This document shows positions 8,763-17,989 of a stretch of 64,000 nt of DNA, in pieces. Every line of letters starts with the position of its first letter. Within the stretch, counting starts at the first letter, position 1. Both the position numbers and the translations under genes were made by a program. The notes below the pieces were generated by a model that worked only from the letters and a program-made list of their open reading frames with translations, had not been told where the DNA came from and searched no databases. The stretch comes from Syntrophomonas zehnderi OL-4 (GTDB lineage Bacteria > Bacillota > Syntrophomonadia > Syntrophomonadales > Syntrophomonadaceae): NCBI RefSeq assembly GCF_000983115.1, contig NZ_CGIH01000026.1:48554-112553 (forward strand), in the 5' to 3' direction.

Positions 8763-9593
8763 GTGCATGATTGGGTAGGTATAGGCTTAGCTTTACTGGG
8801 AGGGGCGGTCGCAGAAGGATTGCTTCTCTTTTTCCTTTTACCCATGCTGCAGGAAGTTGGAGCAGTGCGCTCAAATTATTTAAACCAGGAAATACCCGTA
8901 AGTGCAGGTCTGAGTTTTCCCCTGGCCTATATGCTGGTGGGACTGATCTTTGCCTTGTTAAATCCTAATCCACCCGACAACCTCTTACTGCTGGGTTTGG
9001 TTACGATATCCTTTTTAGGCTTTATCGATGACATGCTGGGACAAAGAGATACTTTAGGCTTTAAGGGGCACTTTGGAGCTTTGTTTAAAGGGCGTCTTAC
9101 TACCGGGGGCTTAAAAGCCATCGGAGGGGGAACAATCAGCCTTTTTTTGGCTGTTTTTATCGGCGGTGGATGGCTAAATATCGTTATAAACACGCTAATC
9201 ATGGCCTTTTCTACCAACATGATGAACCTGCTGGATCTAAGACCAGGTCGGGCCGTTAAGGGGTTTTTGATTTTCCTGGTGGCGATTTCGGTTATCGCTT
9301 GGGGTAGAATTGACTATTTTAAACTGGCCCCCTTGTTGGGAGCGGTACTCTTCTATTTCCCGACCGACTTAAAGGCCCAGGCTATGATGGGAGATGCCGG
9401 TTCCAATGTATTGGGGTTGGCCCTGGGATTTTTGGCGGCCACATCGTTATCTTGGAACGCCCGCCTGGGTTGCCTGATTTTCTTGATTGCTATTCATATT
9501 TATACGGAGAAATATTCTTTAACGACAACGATAGAAAATAGCGTTGTATTAAGGAGTATAGACCAGCTCGGGAGGGGTAAGAACAATGGTTAA
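8763..9593 (+). CDS. MraY/WecA-family phosphoglycosyl transferase
   Basis: A 276-aa polytopic membrane protein of the polyprenyl-phosphate sugar-1-phosphate transferase family. Hallmarks are the acidic pair in GFIDDMLG (about residue 88), NLLDLRPG (about 155) and MGDAGSNVLG (about 212). About eight hydrophobic segments are visible. It is shorter than canonical MraY (about 320 aa). GTG at 8763 follows AGGGGGTAAGG. Its 3' end overlaps the next gene by 8 nt. The lipid-sugar made is unknown. Confidence 0.75.
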   Translation: MHDWVGIGLALLGGAVAEGLLLFFLLPMLQEVGAVRSNYLNQEIPVSAGLSFPLAYMLVGLIFALLNPNPPDNLLLLGLVTISFLGFIDDMLGQRDTLGFKGHFGALFKGRLTTGGLKAIGGGTISLFLAVFIGGGWLNIVINTLIMAFSTNMMNLLDLRPGRAVKGFLIFLVAISVIAWGRIDYFKLAPLLGAVLFYFPTDLKAQAMMGDAGSNVLGLALGFLAATSLSWNARLGCLIFLIAIHIYTEKYSLTTTIENSVVLRSIDQLGRGKNNG

Positions 9594-10707
9594 TCATCAA
9601 CGGCTGATCGGACTTTTTATGGAGATGGTTCAGATATCTTCAGTTTCCGGTCGGGAGGGTGCATTTCGCGACTATCTTATAAACTATTTTGCGGCTCGGG
9701 GGCTTAAGGGGGAAGAAGACAATACGGCTGACTACACAGGCGGGGATTCGGGAAACCTGCTCTTTAGGATAAAAGGTACGGTGGCGGCAGAACCGATTTT
9801 GTTTTCAGCTCATATGGATACGGTAGTACCAGGTAATGATATAAAACCCGTATTAGGTGACGATGGCATAATCCGTAGTCAGGGTAATACGATACTAGGA
9901 TCGGACGATAAAGCGGGAGTAGCAGCTATCTTGGAAGCGTATGAAGTCCTATTGGAAAGGGGTCTGGATTATCCTCCCCTGGAATTTTTGTTTACGGTGA
10001 GCGAGGAACAAGGCTTGCTGGGGGCCAGAAATTTTAATTATAACCGTCTTAAATCCCGGATAGCTTATGTGCTGGATGGCGGTGGAGTCCCGGGAACGAT
10101 CGTAATCCAATCTCCTTGCCAGAATGAAATCGAGTACCATGTGACCGGGCGGGCGGCTCATGCAGGCATTAATCCCGAGGATGGTTTAAATGCCATCCAG
10201 ATTATGAGCAAAGCCCTGGCGGCTATGCCCTGCGGGCGCATCGATGCTTCGACCACCTGTAACTTCGGTGTAATTGAAGGCGGCCAAGCCCGCAATATTG
10301 TTGCCGCAAGCTGCATGGTCAAGGGGGAAGCCCGCAGCCTGGAACGTTTTGAACTAGATCGCCTAACCCGCGAACTGCAGGATACTTTTATAGATGAAGT
10401 GACAAAGCACGGTGGCCAGCCTGAGGTCAAGGTTACATTTCTTTATCCGGAGATTTCGCTTAATGCCCAGGACAAGGTAATCAATCTGGCCGCAGAAGCC
10501 GCCCGGGGTATCGGGCTGAATGTTAAACTTATAAGTACCGGTGGAGGGAGTGATGCCTCCATAATTAACGGCAATAATATTCCCTGTGCCAACCTGGGCA
10601 TCGGCATGAGTAGTGTACATACTACCGAGGAATATATCCGCACCAATGATCTGATTAAAGATGCCGAGCTTGTACTGGCCATCATTCAAAAGTCCATTAC
10701 GGACTGA
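9586..10707 (+). CDS. M20-family metallopeptidase (PepT-like)
   Basis: A 373-aa cytoplasmic zinc aminopeptidase-type protein. Metal ligands are visible in order: FSAHMDTV (His near 82), GSDDKAG (Asp near 107), SEEQG (Glu pair near 141), a following VLDGGG Asp and a C-terminal SSVHTTEEY His. The dimerisation domain interrupts the catalytic domain at about 185-290. Length matches the PepT-like tripeptidase group. Substrate cannot be told from sequence; the start overlaps the upstream gene, implying translational coupling. Confidence 0.8.
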   Translation: MVNHQRLIGLFMEMVQISSVSGREGAFRDYLINYFAARGLKGEEDNTADYTGGDSGNLLFRIKGTVAAEPILFSAHMDTVVPGNDIKPVLGDDGIIRSQGNTILGSDDKAGVAAILEAYEVLLERGLDYPPLEFLFTVSEEQGLLGARNFNYNRLKSRIAYVLDGGGVPGTIVIQSPCQNEIEYHVTGRAAHAGINPEDGLNAIQIMSKALAAMPCGRIDASTTCNFGVIEGGQARNIVAASCMVKGEARSLERFELDRLTRELQDTFIDEVTKHGGQPEVKVTFLYPEISLNAQDKVINLAAEAARGIGLNVKLISTGGGSDASIINGNNIPCANLGIGMSSVHTTEEYIRTNDLIKDAELVLAIIQKSITD

Positions 10708-10722
10708 AACGGGGGGATTAAA

Positions 10723-11820
10723 ATGATTCAGACCAGAAAGGGCAAGATAATAAAAGAGTTATTCTCCCGTTCCGGTATTAAAGGGTTTACGGTAGACGTC
10801 GATGGGCGTGAAGAAAGGTGTATCGTCTATACTTCCTTGCTGGGAGACATTGTGCCCGGCGATGAAGTTTTACTCAATACGACCGCCATGGCTTTAGGGC
10901 TAGGCAGCGGCGGCTACCATTTTGTGATTTCCAAAACCAGACCGGACGAAACGGATTTAAAGCCCGGCGGGCACATAATGAAACTCCGATATACGCCTGG
11001 GCAGCTTAAGGTTTTAAGTGTTGAAGAGGAGGATAGCCCTTACCATGAAGAAATGAGCAGGGCTGACAGTCTGGAGGGGATACCGGTTTTGGTAGCTACG
11101 CTGCACTCGATGCTGGCACCTATCAGCATTTTGCTGGCCGAACAAGGTGTAAAGACAGCTTATGTAATGACCGATGGAGCCGCCCTGCCAATAAATTTCA
11201 GCCAGACCGTGGATTGGCTTAAACGGCAGGAATACTTGTGCGGAACTGTTACGGTGGGGCATGCCTTCGGCGGTGATTTGGAGGCAGTTAATATCTATTC
11301 AGGTCTGCTGGCGGCACGCCATGTATTAAAGGCTGATGTAATCATTGTAAGCATGGGGCCTGGCATTGTTGGTACGGGGACTAAATGGGGATTTACCGGT
11401 ATTGAACAGGGTGAAGTGTTAAATGCGGTCGATACTTTGCTGGGAGCTCCCATCGCGGTTCCTCGCATCAGTTTTGCTGATGCCCGTCCCCGGCATCAAG
11501 GGATAAGTCATCATACCATAACTGTTTTAAGCCGGGTTTGCAAGGTTTCGGTTTTGGTGCCGCTGCCGTTTTTAACCGAGGAGCAAAATCAGTATATTCT
11601 GGATCAGCTATATGAGGAAGGTCTTTTTAATCGTCACCAAATCTGTATGGAAGAATCGCTACCCGGCCTGGCGGTGCTGGAAAAAAGTGAGCTTAAAATG
11701 ACCACCATGGGTCGGGGTATAAACGATGATCGAGAATTTTATCTAACCTTGGCGGCCTCAGCCCAAACCGCCATTCGGTTGCTCAACGGGCAAAAACCCC
11801 GCTTTATCAAAATAACGTAA
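10723..11820 (+). CDS. DUF3866 family protein
   Basis: A 365-aa protein I recognise as the DUF3866 family, present in Firmicutes and Actinobacteria and of unknown function. It has an N-terminal beta-rich part and a Rossmann-like segment with glycine-rich SMGPGIVGTGTKWGF near residues 210-225. There is no signal peptide or membrane helix. It is the last gene of the steA row, 15 nt after the peptidase, with GGGGGG-type SD. Confidence 0.7.
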   Translation: MIQTRKGKIIKELFSRSGIKGFTVDVDGREERCIVYTSLLGDIVPGDEVLLNTTAMALGLGSGGYHFVISKTRPDETDLKPGGHIMKLRYTPGQLKVLSVEEEDSPYHEEMSRADSLEGIPVLVATLHSMLAPISILLAEQGVKTAYVMTDGAALPINFSQTVDWLKRQEYLCGTVTVGHAFGGDLEAVNIYSGLLAARHVLKADVIIVSMGPGIVGTGTKWGFTGIEQGEVLNAVDTLLGAPIAVPRISFADARPRHQGISHHTITVLSRVCKVSVLVPLPFLTEEQNQYILDQLYEEGLFNRHQICMEESLPGLAVLEKSELKMTTMGRGINDDREFYLTLAASAQTAIRLLNGQKPRFIKIT

Positions 11821-11942
11821 TTGGCAGCGCAGGGATTAAAAGCAGATTAATACGGCTTAGGTTAGTTTATTTATGCTGGGCATTGTTTGTTGGGTAGATC
11901 CAGGTAAAAAAGAAATTATGCTGGATCTGGGTTAATCACCAT

Positions 11943-12077
11943 TTAGTTGCCCCCTGCGAGCTGATAATTAATAAAATCCAGCAGGGTTGTCTCCAAAGGG
12001 AAGCTGGACAGAAAGGCAGGCAGGTCTTTGACCTGGCCGTAAAAGTAAACCGATTGTCTATTTACTATCATTTCCAT
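11943..12077 (-). CDS. Small protein of unknown function (44 aa)
   Basis: A short minus-strand gene. The ATG (12075-12077) is preceded by GAGGTGAT, a strong ribosome-binding site; the frame runs 44 codons to TAA. The product begins MEMIVNRQSVYFYG and ends LAGGN, with no membrane segment and no Cys. It lies alone between DUF3866 and nudF, opposite to both. I do not recognise the family. The strong SD is the main reason to call it real. Confidence 0.5.
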   Translation of the reverse strand: MEMIVNRQSVYFYGQVKDLPAFLSSFPLETTLLDFINYQLAGGN

Positions 12078-12140
12078 TATCATCACCTCGTCAACATTTT
12101 ATGCGGACGATAGAAAAATATACCAGGAGGTCTAAGCGGG

Positions 12141-12677
12141 ATGGAATTGCGGGAAAAAACCCTTAAAAGTCAGGAAATATTTCGCGGCAGAATAGTGAAT
12201 CTTAGGGTCGATACGGTTTTGTTGCCGGATCAGAGACAAAGCACCCGGGAAGTGATTGAACACGTGCCGGCGGTGGCTATAGTGGCACTGGATGAAAAGG
12301 GCGATATAGTTTTGGTACGGCAATTCAGAAAGCCGGTTGAAGAAGTTTTATTGGAAATACCGGCTGGACTTATGGATGCTGGCGAGGAGCCTTTGATTTC
12401 TGCTCAACGGGAATTAAGGGAGGAAACCGGTTTAACCGCCAGCCATTGGGAAAAAATTCTGTCCTATTACAGTACCCCCGGATTTACTAACGAGTGTTTG
12501 CATCTCTACTTAGCCACCGGGTTAAGCCCAGGGGAGGTTGAGCCTGACGAGGATGAATTTGTTGAAATCGTCAGTATGCCCCTGGAAAAAGCGTATGACC
12601 TGATATTTAAGGGACAGATCAAGGACGGCAAGAGCATCATTGGTATTCAGTATGCGATGCAGAAAGCCGGGGAGTAA
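12141..12677 (+). CDS. nudF: ADP-ribose pyrophosphatase (NUDIX)
   Basis: A 178-aa NUDIX hydrolase cleaving ADP-ribose to AMP and ribose 5-phosphate. The NUDIX box G-x5-E-x7-REL-x-EE-x-GL is intact, starting with GLMDAGEE at about residue 75. Length is normal. ATG at 12141 follows AGGAGGT. It begins a block ordered as in Bacillus (nudF, yqxK, spoIIM, xerD, deoB). Confidence 0.9.
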   Translation: MELREKTLKSQEIFRGRIVNLRVDTVLLPDQRQSTREVIEHVPAVAIVALDEKGDIVLVRQFRKPVEEVLLEIPAGLMDAGEEPLISAQRELREETGLTASHWEKILSYYSTPGFTNECLHLYLATGLSPGEVEPDEDEFVEIVSMPLEKAYDLIFKGQIKDGKSIIGIQYAMQKAGE

Positions 12678-12681
12678 GGAA

Positions 12682-13857
12682 TTGCAGGAAATATATGCTG
12701 ATTTGCACATTCATATCGGCCGGGCGGGGGAGCGGCCGGTAAAGATTACGGCTTCTCCCCAATTAACCTTAGAAAATATAATATTTAAAACCGCACCTTT
12801 AAAAGGCTTGCATATGGTGGCGGTAGTGGATGCCGGCAGTCTGGCTGTGTCACAGGAAATCGAGATCCTGCTTGAAGGCGGGAAATTAAGAGAAATACCC
12901 CAGGGCGGTTTATTAGCCGATAATGGGGTCGTGCTTATTCTGGCCAGCGAGTGCGAATGCCGGGAAGGGGTACATTTAATCAGTTATCTGCCTGATTTGA
13001 TCAGCCTAAAAGACTGGCAGAAACACCTGCAAAGCAGGGTTACTAACCTGACGTTGTCAACCCAGCGAGTCGATATGGGTTTTATAGATATACTCTATTT
13101 ATGCAGGGATCTGGACGGCATCTTCTGTCCGGCCCACGTCTTTACTCCGCACAAAGGAACGTATGGAGCCTGGACTGATAGATTGCGGCCGCGCCTGAGT
13201 CAGGCCTTTGAACTAGTCAGGGTAATCGAACTGGGTTTAAGTGCGGATACCTATATGGCTGACCTGCTGAAAGAAACAGCGCATTTTAGTCTATTGTCAA
13301 ATTCGGACGCGCATTCCTTGCCTAATATCGGCAGGGAATTTAATCTTCTACAAGTTCCGGAAAAAAGCTTTGCCGATTTAAAGAATTGTCTTAAGGGTAA
13401 TGGTGAAAGCAGAATCATTGCCAATTATGGGCTTGATCCCCGCATGGGCAAATACCACCGCAGCTATTGTCCGGATTGTGATCATATCACTGACGCTACT
13501 GCTCCGGTCAGAGCCTGCTGTATATGCGGGAGCAGCAACATCGTTATGGGTGTATATGATAGAATAATGGAAATAAAAGATGATCAACCCTGCCCCCCCG
13601 AGGTTCGCCCCCATTATCATTATCGAGTGCCATTAAGCCAAATACCGGGTGTTGGCATCAAGACTTATCAGAAGCTACTGAGTACCGGAAGCAGTGAAAT
13701 TGAGATTCTGGAGAAAATGCCGGGCGGGGAAATTGCTTTACTGGCAGGGCAGGATATCGCCGACACTATTTTGGCTATGAGGATGGGCAGACTGGATATC
13801 GATGCCGGAGGGGGTGGAAAATATGGAAAAGTTAAAAAAAATCATCGTCGGCACTGA
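12682..13857 (+). CDS. Endonuclease Q (YqxK family)
   Basis: A 391-aa PHP-domain endonuclease homologue. EndoQ cleaves 5' of deaminated bases such as uracil and hypoxanthine. The PHP metal site begins at YADLHIHIG (residues 5-13). A zinc-binding region CPDC…CCICG lies at about 268-290, and a helix-hairpin-helix IPGVGIKTYQKL at about 325. TTG at 12682 is chosen: it has GGAGTAAGGA upstream and begins right at the conserved N-terminus, whereas a longer frame would overlap nudF. The 3' end overlaps the next gene. Confidence 0.85.
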   Translation: MQEIYADLHIHIGRAGERPVKITASPQLTLENIIFKTAPLKGLHMVAVVDAGSLAVSQEIEILLEGGKLREIPQGGLLADNGVVLILASECECREGVHLISYLPDLISLKDWQKHLQSRVTNLTLSTQRVDMGFIDILYLCRDLDGIFCPAHVFTPHKGTYGAWTDRLRPRLSQAFELVRVIELGLSADTYMADLLKETAHFSLLSNSDAHSLPNIGREFNLLQVPEKSFADLKNCLKGNGESRIIANYGLDPRMGKYHRSYCPDCDHITDATAPVRACCICGSSNIVMGVYDRIMEIKDDQPCPPEVRPHYHYRVPLSQIPGVGIKTYQKLLSTGSSEIEILEKMPGGEIALLAGQDIADTILAMRMGRLDIDAGGGGKYGKVKKNHRRH

Positions 13858-14488
13858 TGCCAGTGGGGCGCAGGAAGCCGCGAAAGCCGGCCTGGTGGTT
13901 ATGATTGTTGATGTCATAGATATGTCAACTTCATTGGAAAGTGCCTTGGATGCAGGGGCTTATGCCGTCCTGGGCGCAAGTCCTGATTTTACCCGGGCAC
14001 CGGTTAAAGTGCTGCCGGAAGTGATTGGAAAACAGGCGGCCGGTTTGGCAAGGGAAACCGGGCAAGGGATTATCCTGATTGGTGAGCCGCGGGTAGGCAC
14101 TGATGAGGAACGGCTTGCCCGTTGTCAAAAGGTTATCCAGGGGATTGAAAAAGCAGGGGGCTTCATTGAAGCTGTATTACCCAATATCGGTGCTGAAGTC
14201 CCTAAGTTGGTGAATATGAACGGAAGGGTAGTGGTAGCCGTTTCCGATACCGGCGGGGTGGCTTACAATGCCGCCTTTATGGAAAACCGGCGGGTTTTAA
14301 CCGGCACGATCGCCCGTACCTTGAAACAGCGGGGAATGCAGCCCGCTCTTACTGCGGTGCGCCGTATTATGGATAATATAAATGAAACCGACCCAGGCGT
14401 AGCCATTATTGCTGCCAGCCGCAATTCCCTGGAGGATGTCCTGGCAGCCCAATATATTGCCAATCTTTTATTAAAGGATGAAAACTAG
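13823..14488 (+). CDS. Uncharacterised protein, ComB-like features
   Basis: A 221-aa soluble protein. VVMIVDVIDMSTSLESAL near residue 20 and the following ALDAGAYAVLG and IGEPR segments recall 2-phosphosulfolactate phosphatase (ComB) folds, but I cannot place it firmly and the resemblance is only by eye. ATG at 13823 is preferred over an upstream in-frame ATG because GGAGGGGGTGG lies just before it. It overlaps endoQ by 35 nt and precedes the pyrophosphatase by 21 nt, so the three are likely co-translated. Confidence 0.6.
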   Translation: MEKLKKIIVGTDASGAQEAAKAGLVVMIVDVIDMSTSLESALDAGAYAVLGASPDFTRAPVKVLPEVIGKQAAGLARETGQGIILIGEPRVGTDEERLARCQKVIQGIEKAGGFIEAVLPNIGAEVPKLVNMNGRVVVAVSDTGGVAYNAAFMENRRVLTGTIARTLKQRGMQPALTAVRRIMDNINETDPGVAIIAASRNSLEDVLAAQYIANLLLKDEN

Positions 14489-14509
14489 GTTGTTTTTGGA
14501 GGGGATTAT

Positions 14510-15862
14510 TTGAAACCTATTTACGTTATCGGTCATAAAAATCCGGATATTGATTCCATTGCTGCCGCCATCAGCTATAAAGTATACAAACAAACTACCG
14601 AAAAAGGTGTATATATTGCGGCTGCGGCCAGTGAAATAAACGATGAAATCAAGAGACTGCTCGATCACCTGGAGTTTGATTATCCGGTGGTAGTCTCCAA
14701 TGTCGGTACAACCGTGGAAGACCTGCTGGACGATGAGGAGTTTATATATTTAAGTGCAGATACGAGCCTGGTGGAGCTCGGGAATATTATGAAAAACAAC
14801 AAGCTAAAGACGGTGCCGGTTCTGGATGAAAAACAGAAATTTCTGGGTCTGATCACCATCGGTGACGTGGCTATGATCTATTTGGATGCCTTAGGAACGG
14901 GGCAGGATATAGAAAAAGCCCCCCAGGTATTAAGAACGGTATTGGATCGCAAGGTATCTTCGATTATGAAGTCGCGGGATCTGGTCTTGTTTGAAAAGGA
15001 TGAGAAGGTGGAAGAAGCCCGTAAACAGATGATTTCCACTCGCTATAGAAACTATCCGGTAGTCGATGAAGACAACCGTTATCTGGGACTTATTTCGCGT
15101 TATAATTTGTTGCAGATGAAAAGAAAACAGATTATTTTAGTCGATCACAATGAGAAAAAGCAGGCTGTGGATGGGGTGGAGGAAGCTGAAATACTTGAGA
15201 TAATCGATCATCATCGGGTAGGGGATCTGCAAACCACCTGGCCTATCTTTTTCCACAATGAACCCGTTGGCTCCACTTCTACCTTGATTGCCGAACGTTT
15301 TATGCAAAACCGTATTTTTATGGCTACTAATATCGCTACCCTTTTACTGTCCGGTATCATGTCCGATACCATGATTTATAACTCGCCAACTACCACCGCT
15401 AAAGATAAAATGATTGCCCGGGAATTAGAACGTATTTCCGGGTTAGATTCGGTGGAATGGGGCAAAAAACTTTACGCGGAAAGCAGCCGGATGGACAAAC
15501 AAAGCAATCTGGAACTGATATCGGAGGATCTTAAGGAATATGTTAGCGGTGACACGATGTTTGCCATATCTCAGGTGGAAACCATTGACCTGGCCAGGTT
15601 TGCAGAACGCCGTCAGGATATCTTAACGACTATGGAGGAACTCTGTGCCAGAAAGGGTTATGCCCTGATGTGTTTAATGGTAACCGACATATTAGAAGGA
15701 GGCACCGAGCTAATCGTAGCCGGTGAAAAGAGCACGCTGGTTGAGGAAGAATTTCAGCATGATCATATGTATGGAGGCATTTTTTTAAAAGGGGTTCTGT
15801 CCCGCAAAAAACAGGTAGTACCGGTGATTTATGAAATGCTGCGTCGGCATATGATTATGTAA
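14510..15862 (+). CDS. ppaC: CBS-domain family II inorganic pyrophosphatase
   Basis: A 450-aa manganese-dependent pyrophosphatase. The DHH domain starts with GHKNPDIDS (residues 8-16), is interrupted by two CBS domains (about 70-240; adenine-nucleotide regulation in relatives), resumes with IIDHHR near 231 and ends in DHHA2 with the SRKKQVVP segment near residue 431. The DRTGG domain seen between CBS domains in some homologues is absent, as in the Moorella-type enzyme. The TTG start at 14510 follows GGAGGGG. Confidence 0.9.
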   Translation: MKPIYVIGHKNPDIDSIAAAISYKVYKQTTEKGVYIAAAASEINDEIKRLLDHLEFDYPVVVSNVGTTVEDLLDDEEFIYLSADTSLVELGNIMKNNKLKTVPVLDEKQKFLGLITIGDVAMIYLDALGTGQDIEKAPQVLRTVLDRKVSSIMKSRDLVLFEKDEKVEEARKQMISTRYRNYPVVDEDNRYLGLISRYNLLQMKRKQIILVDHNEKKQAVDGVEEAEILEIIDHHRVGDLQTTWPIFFHNEPVGSTSTLIAERFMQNRIFMATNIATLLLSGIMSDTMIYNSPTTTAKDKMIARELERISGLDSVEWGKKLYAESSRMDKQSNLELISEDLKEYVSGDTMFAISQVETIDLARFAERRQDILTTMEELCARKGYALMCLMVTDILEGGTELIVAGEKSTLVEEEFQHDHMYGGIFLKGVLSRKKQVVPVIYEMLRRHMIM

Positions 15863-15931
15863 AATCGTCTTAACCAATTCCATATTATAAGGTGCGCATA
15901 ATTATTAATAAAAAGGAGCGAATATGTTACT

Positions 15932-15967
15932 AGGGGACATACCCGCCTGCGGTGTGTCCCCTTTTTC
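15932..15967 (+). terminator. Terminator after ppaC
   Basis: AGGGGACA…TGTCCCCT stem, extended by further pairs around a CGC-CT-GCG tip, followed by five T. It ends the nudF-ppaC unit. Confidence 0.85.
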
Positions 15968-16056
15968 TATACATTTCTTTTGGGCATAAACCGGCCAAAG
16001 AATAAATATGAATGATAAGGGAGACTTGGCACAATTTTGCTTGAAAGGGTTGGACT

Positions 16057-16668
16057 ATGATTGTCAAAAGCAGGATTAAAAAGCACATAAGTGCCAACCA
16101 ATGGCAATATCTTATCATAACCTTATTATTTACGATTGGCATAATAGTTGGAAACTACAAGGTGCCGGCTCTGGAAGGAGGAGTGAGAAATCATCTGCTG
16201 GATCTGATAAACGGTTATTTGCTGGGCAACAACCAGGTTGATATAAATGGAAGCAAATTGTTATTTCTGGCCTTTCTAAATCAGGCTAAAACCTTTATGC
16301 TGATTTGGTTTTTGGGATTAACTGTAATTGGGATGCCGTTAATATTGGCAATCGTTCTTTTAAAGGGAATGGCCCTGGGTTTTACGGTTGGGTTTTTGGT
16401 ACAGGAGAAAGCCGGGGTCGGAGTACTTATAAGTCTCCTGACGATATTGCCGCAGAATCTCATATATATACCTTTGTTAATTGTTTGGTCGGTAGTGGGG
16501 ATCAAGTTTTCTATTTATATAGCGGTTGGCAGACAGGTGAGCGGTATTTCCCTGGGGCGGGCGCTATTGTCCTACAGCTTTTTGTTGCTTATGCTTCTGG
16601 CCTTAGTAGCAATAGGTGCCTTTATTGAAGGAATTTTTTCACCTTGGTTATTGCGTCAATTTGTATAA
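16057..16668 (+). CDS. spoIIM: SpoIIM membrane protein
   Basis: A 203-aa integral membrane protein, one part of the SpoIIDMP peptidoglycan-remodelling complex that drives engulfment. Five hydrophobic segments are visible (about residues 18-38, 72-97, 100-120, 125-150, 170-195). TILPQNLIYIPLLI near 128 is a family signature. Length is close to Bacillus SpoIIM. The position before yqzK-like and xerD is conserved, although fur, which lies between in Bacillus, is missing here. Confidence 0.92.
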   Translation: MIVKSRIKKHISANQWQYLIITLLFTIGIIVGNYKVPALEGGVRNHLLDLINGYLLGNNQVDINGSKLLFLAFLNQAKTFMLIWFLGLTVIGMPLILAIVLLKGMALGFTVGFLVQEKAGVGVLISLLTILPQNLIYIPLLIVWSVVGIKFSIYIAVGRQVSGISLGRALLSYSFLLLMLLALVAIGAFIEGIFSPWLLRQFV

Positions 16669-16691
16669 AAAAATGGGGGAGGTCATTTAAA

Positions 16692-16976
16692 GTGATTATT
16701 GTGGTTGGAAAATGGAAAGAAAAAGTTGCCAAAATGGTGGCGGTAGTCGTCTTAGCTGTGGTATTTGCAGCGGCCATACCAATGGTGTCGGGAATACTCT
16801 ATAAAAAAGTTCCGGTGTTTAGCGGTTGGTTTGATGATGAACACCCCAGCGGCAACCCCATGCGGGTTGACAAGAATAATCCGGGGGGAAGTGACCTGCC
16901 TGAGAACAAATTTAACGAAAAAATGGATCGATTTGTGGTGAAAGTACAGAACTTTTATTACGAAGAAAAAGAATAG
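16692..16976 (+). CDS. YqzK-like (DUF4227) membrane protein
   Basis: A 94-aa protein with one N-terminal membrane helix (about residues 12-34) and a polar tail ending VQNFYYEEKE. Size, topology and position between spoIIM and xerD match YqzK (DUF4227) of Bacillus; function unknown. GTG at 16692 is chosen because GGGGGAGGT precedes it; a longer frame would overlap spoIIM. Confidence 0.65.
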   Translation: MIIVVGKWKEKVAKMVAVVVLAVVFAAAIPMVSGILYKKVPVFSGWFDDEHPSGNPMRVDKNNPGGSDLPENKFNEKMDRFVVKVQNFYYEEKE

Positions 16977-16995
16977 GCAGGAATAAGGCCCTTTA

Positions 16996-17925
16996 ATGTC
17001 AAAGAATCTAAAGAAAATGCAGGAGATAGCTGTGGATAAATACATATTAGCTTTTATAGATTACTTAAATTTCGAAAAGGGTCTGACCGGCAATACTCAG
17101 GCGGCTTATAAAAGGGATCTGCGTAAATTCTATGCCTACCTGGCCCAAAAAAATCCGGATGTGGGAAGATGGGAAGATGTAAACAAAAACGATATTATAG
17201 GCTTTTTGGCGTGGGAGATGGATGAGGGGGCAGCCTATACTACGGTTGCCCGCAGTCTATCGAGTATAAAAAGTTTCTATAAATTCATGGTCATGGAAGA
17301 CTATGTGCAGATTAACCCTACCCTTGATTTGGAAACCCCTAAAATCAAGCGCAAATTGCCCCAGGTTTTATCAATTGAGGAAGTGGACAAACTAATGGAG
17401 CAGTGCAATGTTCTGCTACCTTTAGGGTTAAGGGATCGAGCCATGTTGGAATTGATGTATGGCACCGGTTTGCGTGTTTCTGAACTTCTGGCCCTGCAAA
17501 TAGATGACATCAATTTCACAGCCGGTTTTCTTCGCTGTCTGGGCAAGGGAAGAAAAGAAAGAATAATACCGGTTAACAATACTTCGATTATCTGGGTGGA
17601 GCGCTATTTGGCCAGAGCCAGAAGCCAATTGGTCAAAAGCCAATATGAGCGAACCTTGTTTCTGAATGCCCATGGACGGCCTATGAGCAGACAGGGTTTT
17701 TTTAAGCTGTTGGATCGCTATGGAGAAAAATCCGGTATAAAAAAGGAAATTACCCCGCATACTCTACGGCACTCGTTTGCCACCCATCTGCTGGAAAACG
17801 GTGCCGACTTAAGGGCTGTGCAAGAAATGCTGGGTCATGCTGATATTTCCACGACCCAGATATATACCCATTTAACCAAAACCCGCTTGCGCGAAGTATA
17901 CCAGCAATGCCATCCCCGGGCCTAG
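16996..17925 (+). CDS. xerD: Tyrosine recombinase XerD
   Basis: A 309-aa site-specific recombinase resolving chromosome dimers at dif with XerC. The N-terminal SAM-like domain (about residues 12-105) is followed by the catalytic domain with GTGLRVSELL (Arg), HTLRHSFATHLL (HxxR), LGHADISTTQIYTH (His and nucleophilic Tyr). Length is normal. No phage or integron genes are nearby, so a housekeeping role is likely. Confidence 0.93.
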   Translation: MSKNLKKMQEIAVDKYILAFIDYLNFEKGLTGNTQAAYKRDLRKFYAYLAQKNPDVGRWEDVNKNDIIGFLAWEMDEGAAYTTVARSLSSIKSFYKFMVMEDYVQINPTLDLETPKIKRKLPQVLSIEEVDKLMEQCNVLLPLGLRDRAMLELMYGTGLRVSELLALQIDDINFTAGFLRCLGKGRKERIIPVNNTSIIWVERYLARARSQLVKSQYERTLFLNAHGRPMSRQGFFKLLDRYGEKSGIKKEITPHTLRHSFATHLLENGADLRAVQEMLGHADISTTQIYTHLTKTRLREVYQQCHPRA

Positions 17926-17989
17926 AAGGGCGTTCATGGGTGATCGTGTACTACGGGCATGGCCATTAATATGCAATAGGAGGCTAATA

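Noticed and set aside
16644..16692. Longer N-terminus for the YqzK-like gene
   Set aside because: It would overlap spoIIM and lacks an SD, while GTG 16692 has GGGGGAGGT upstream.
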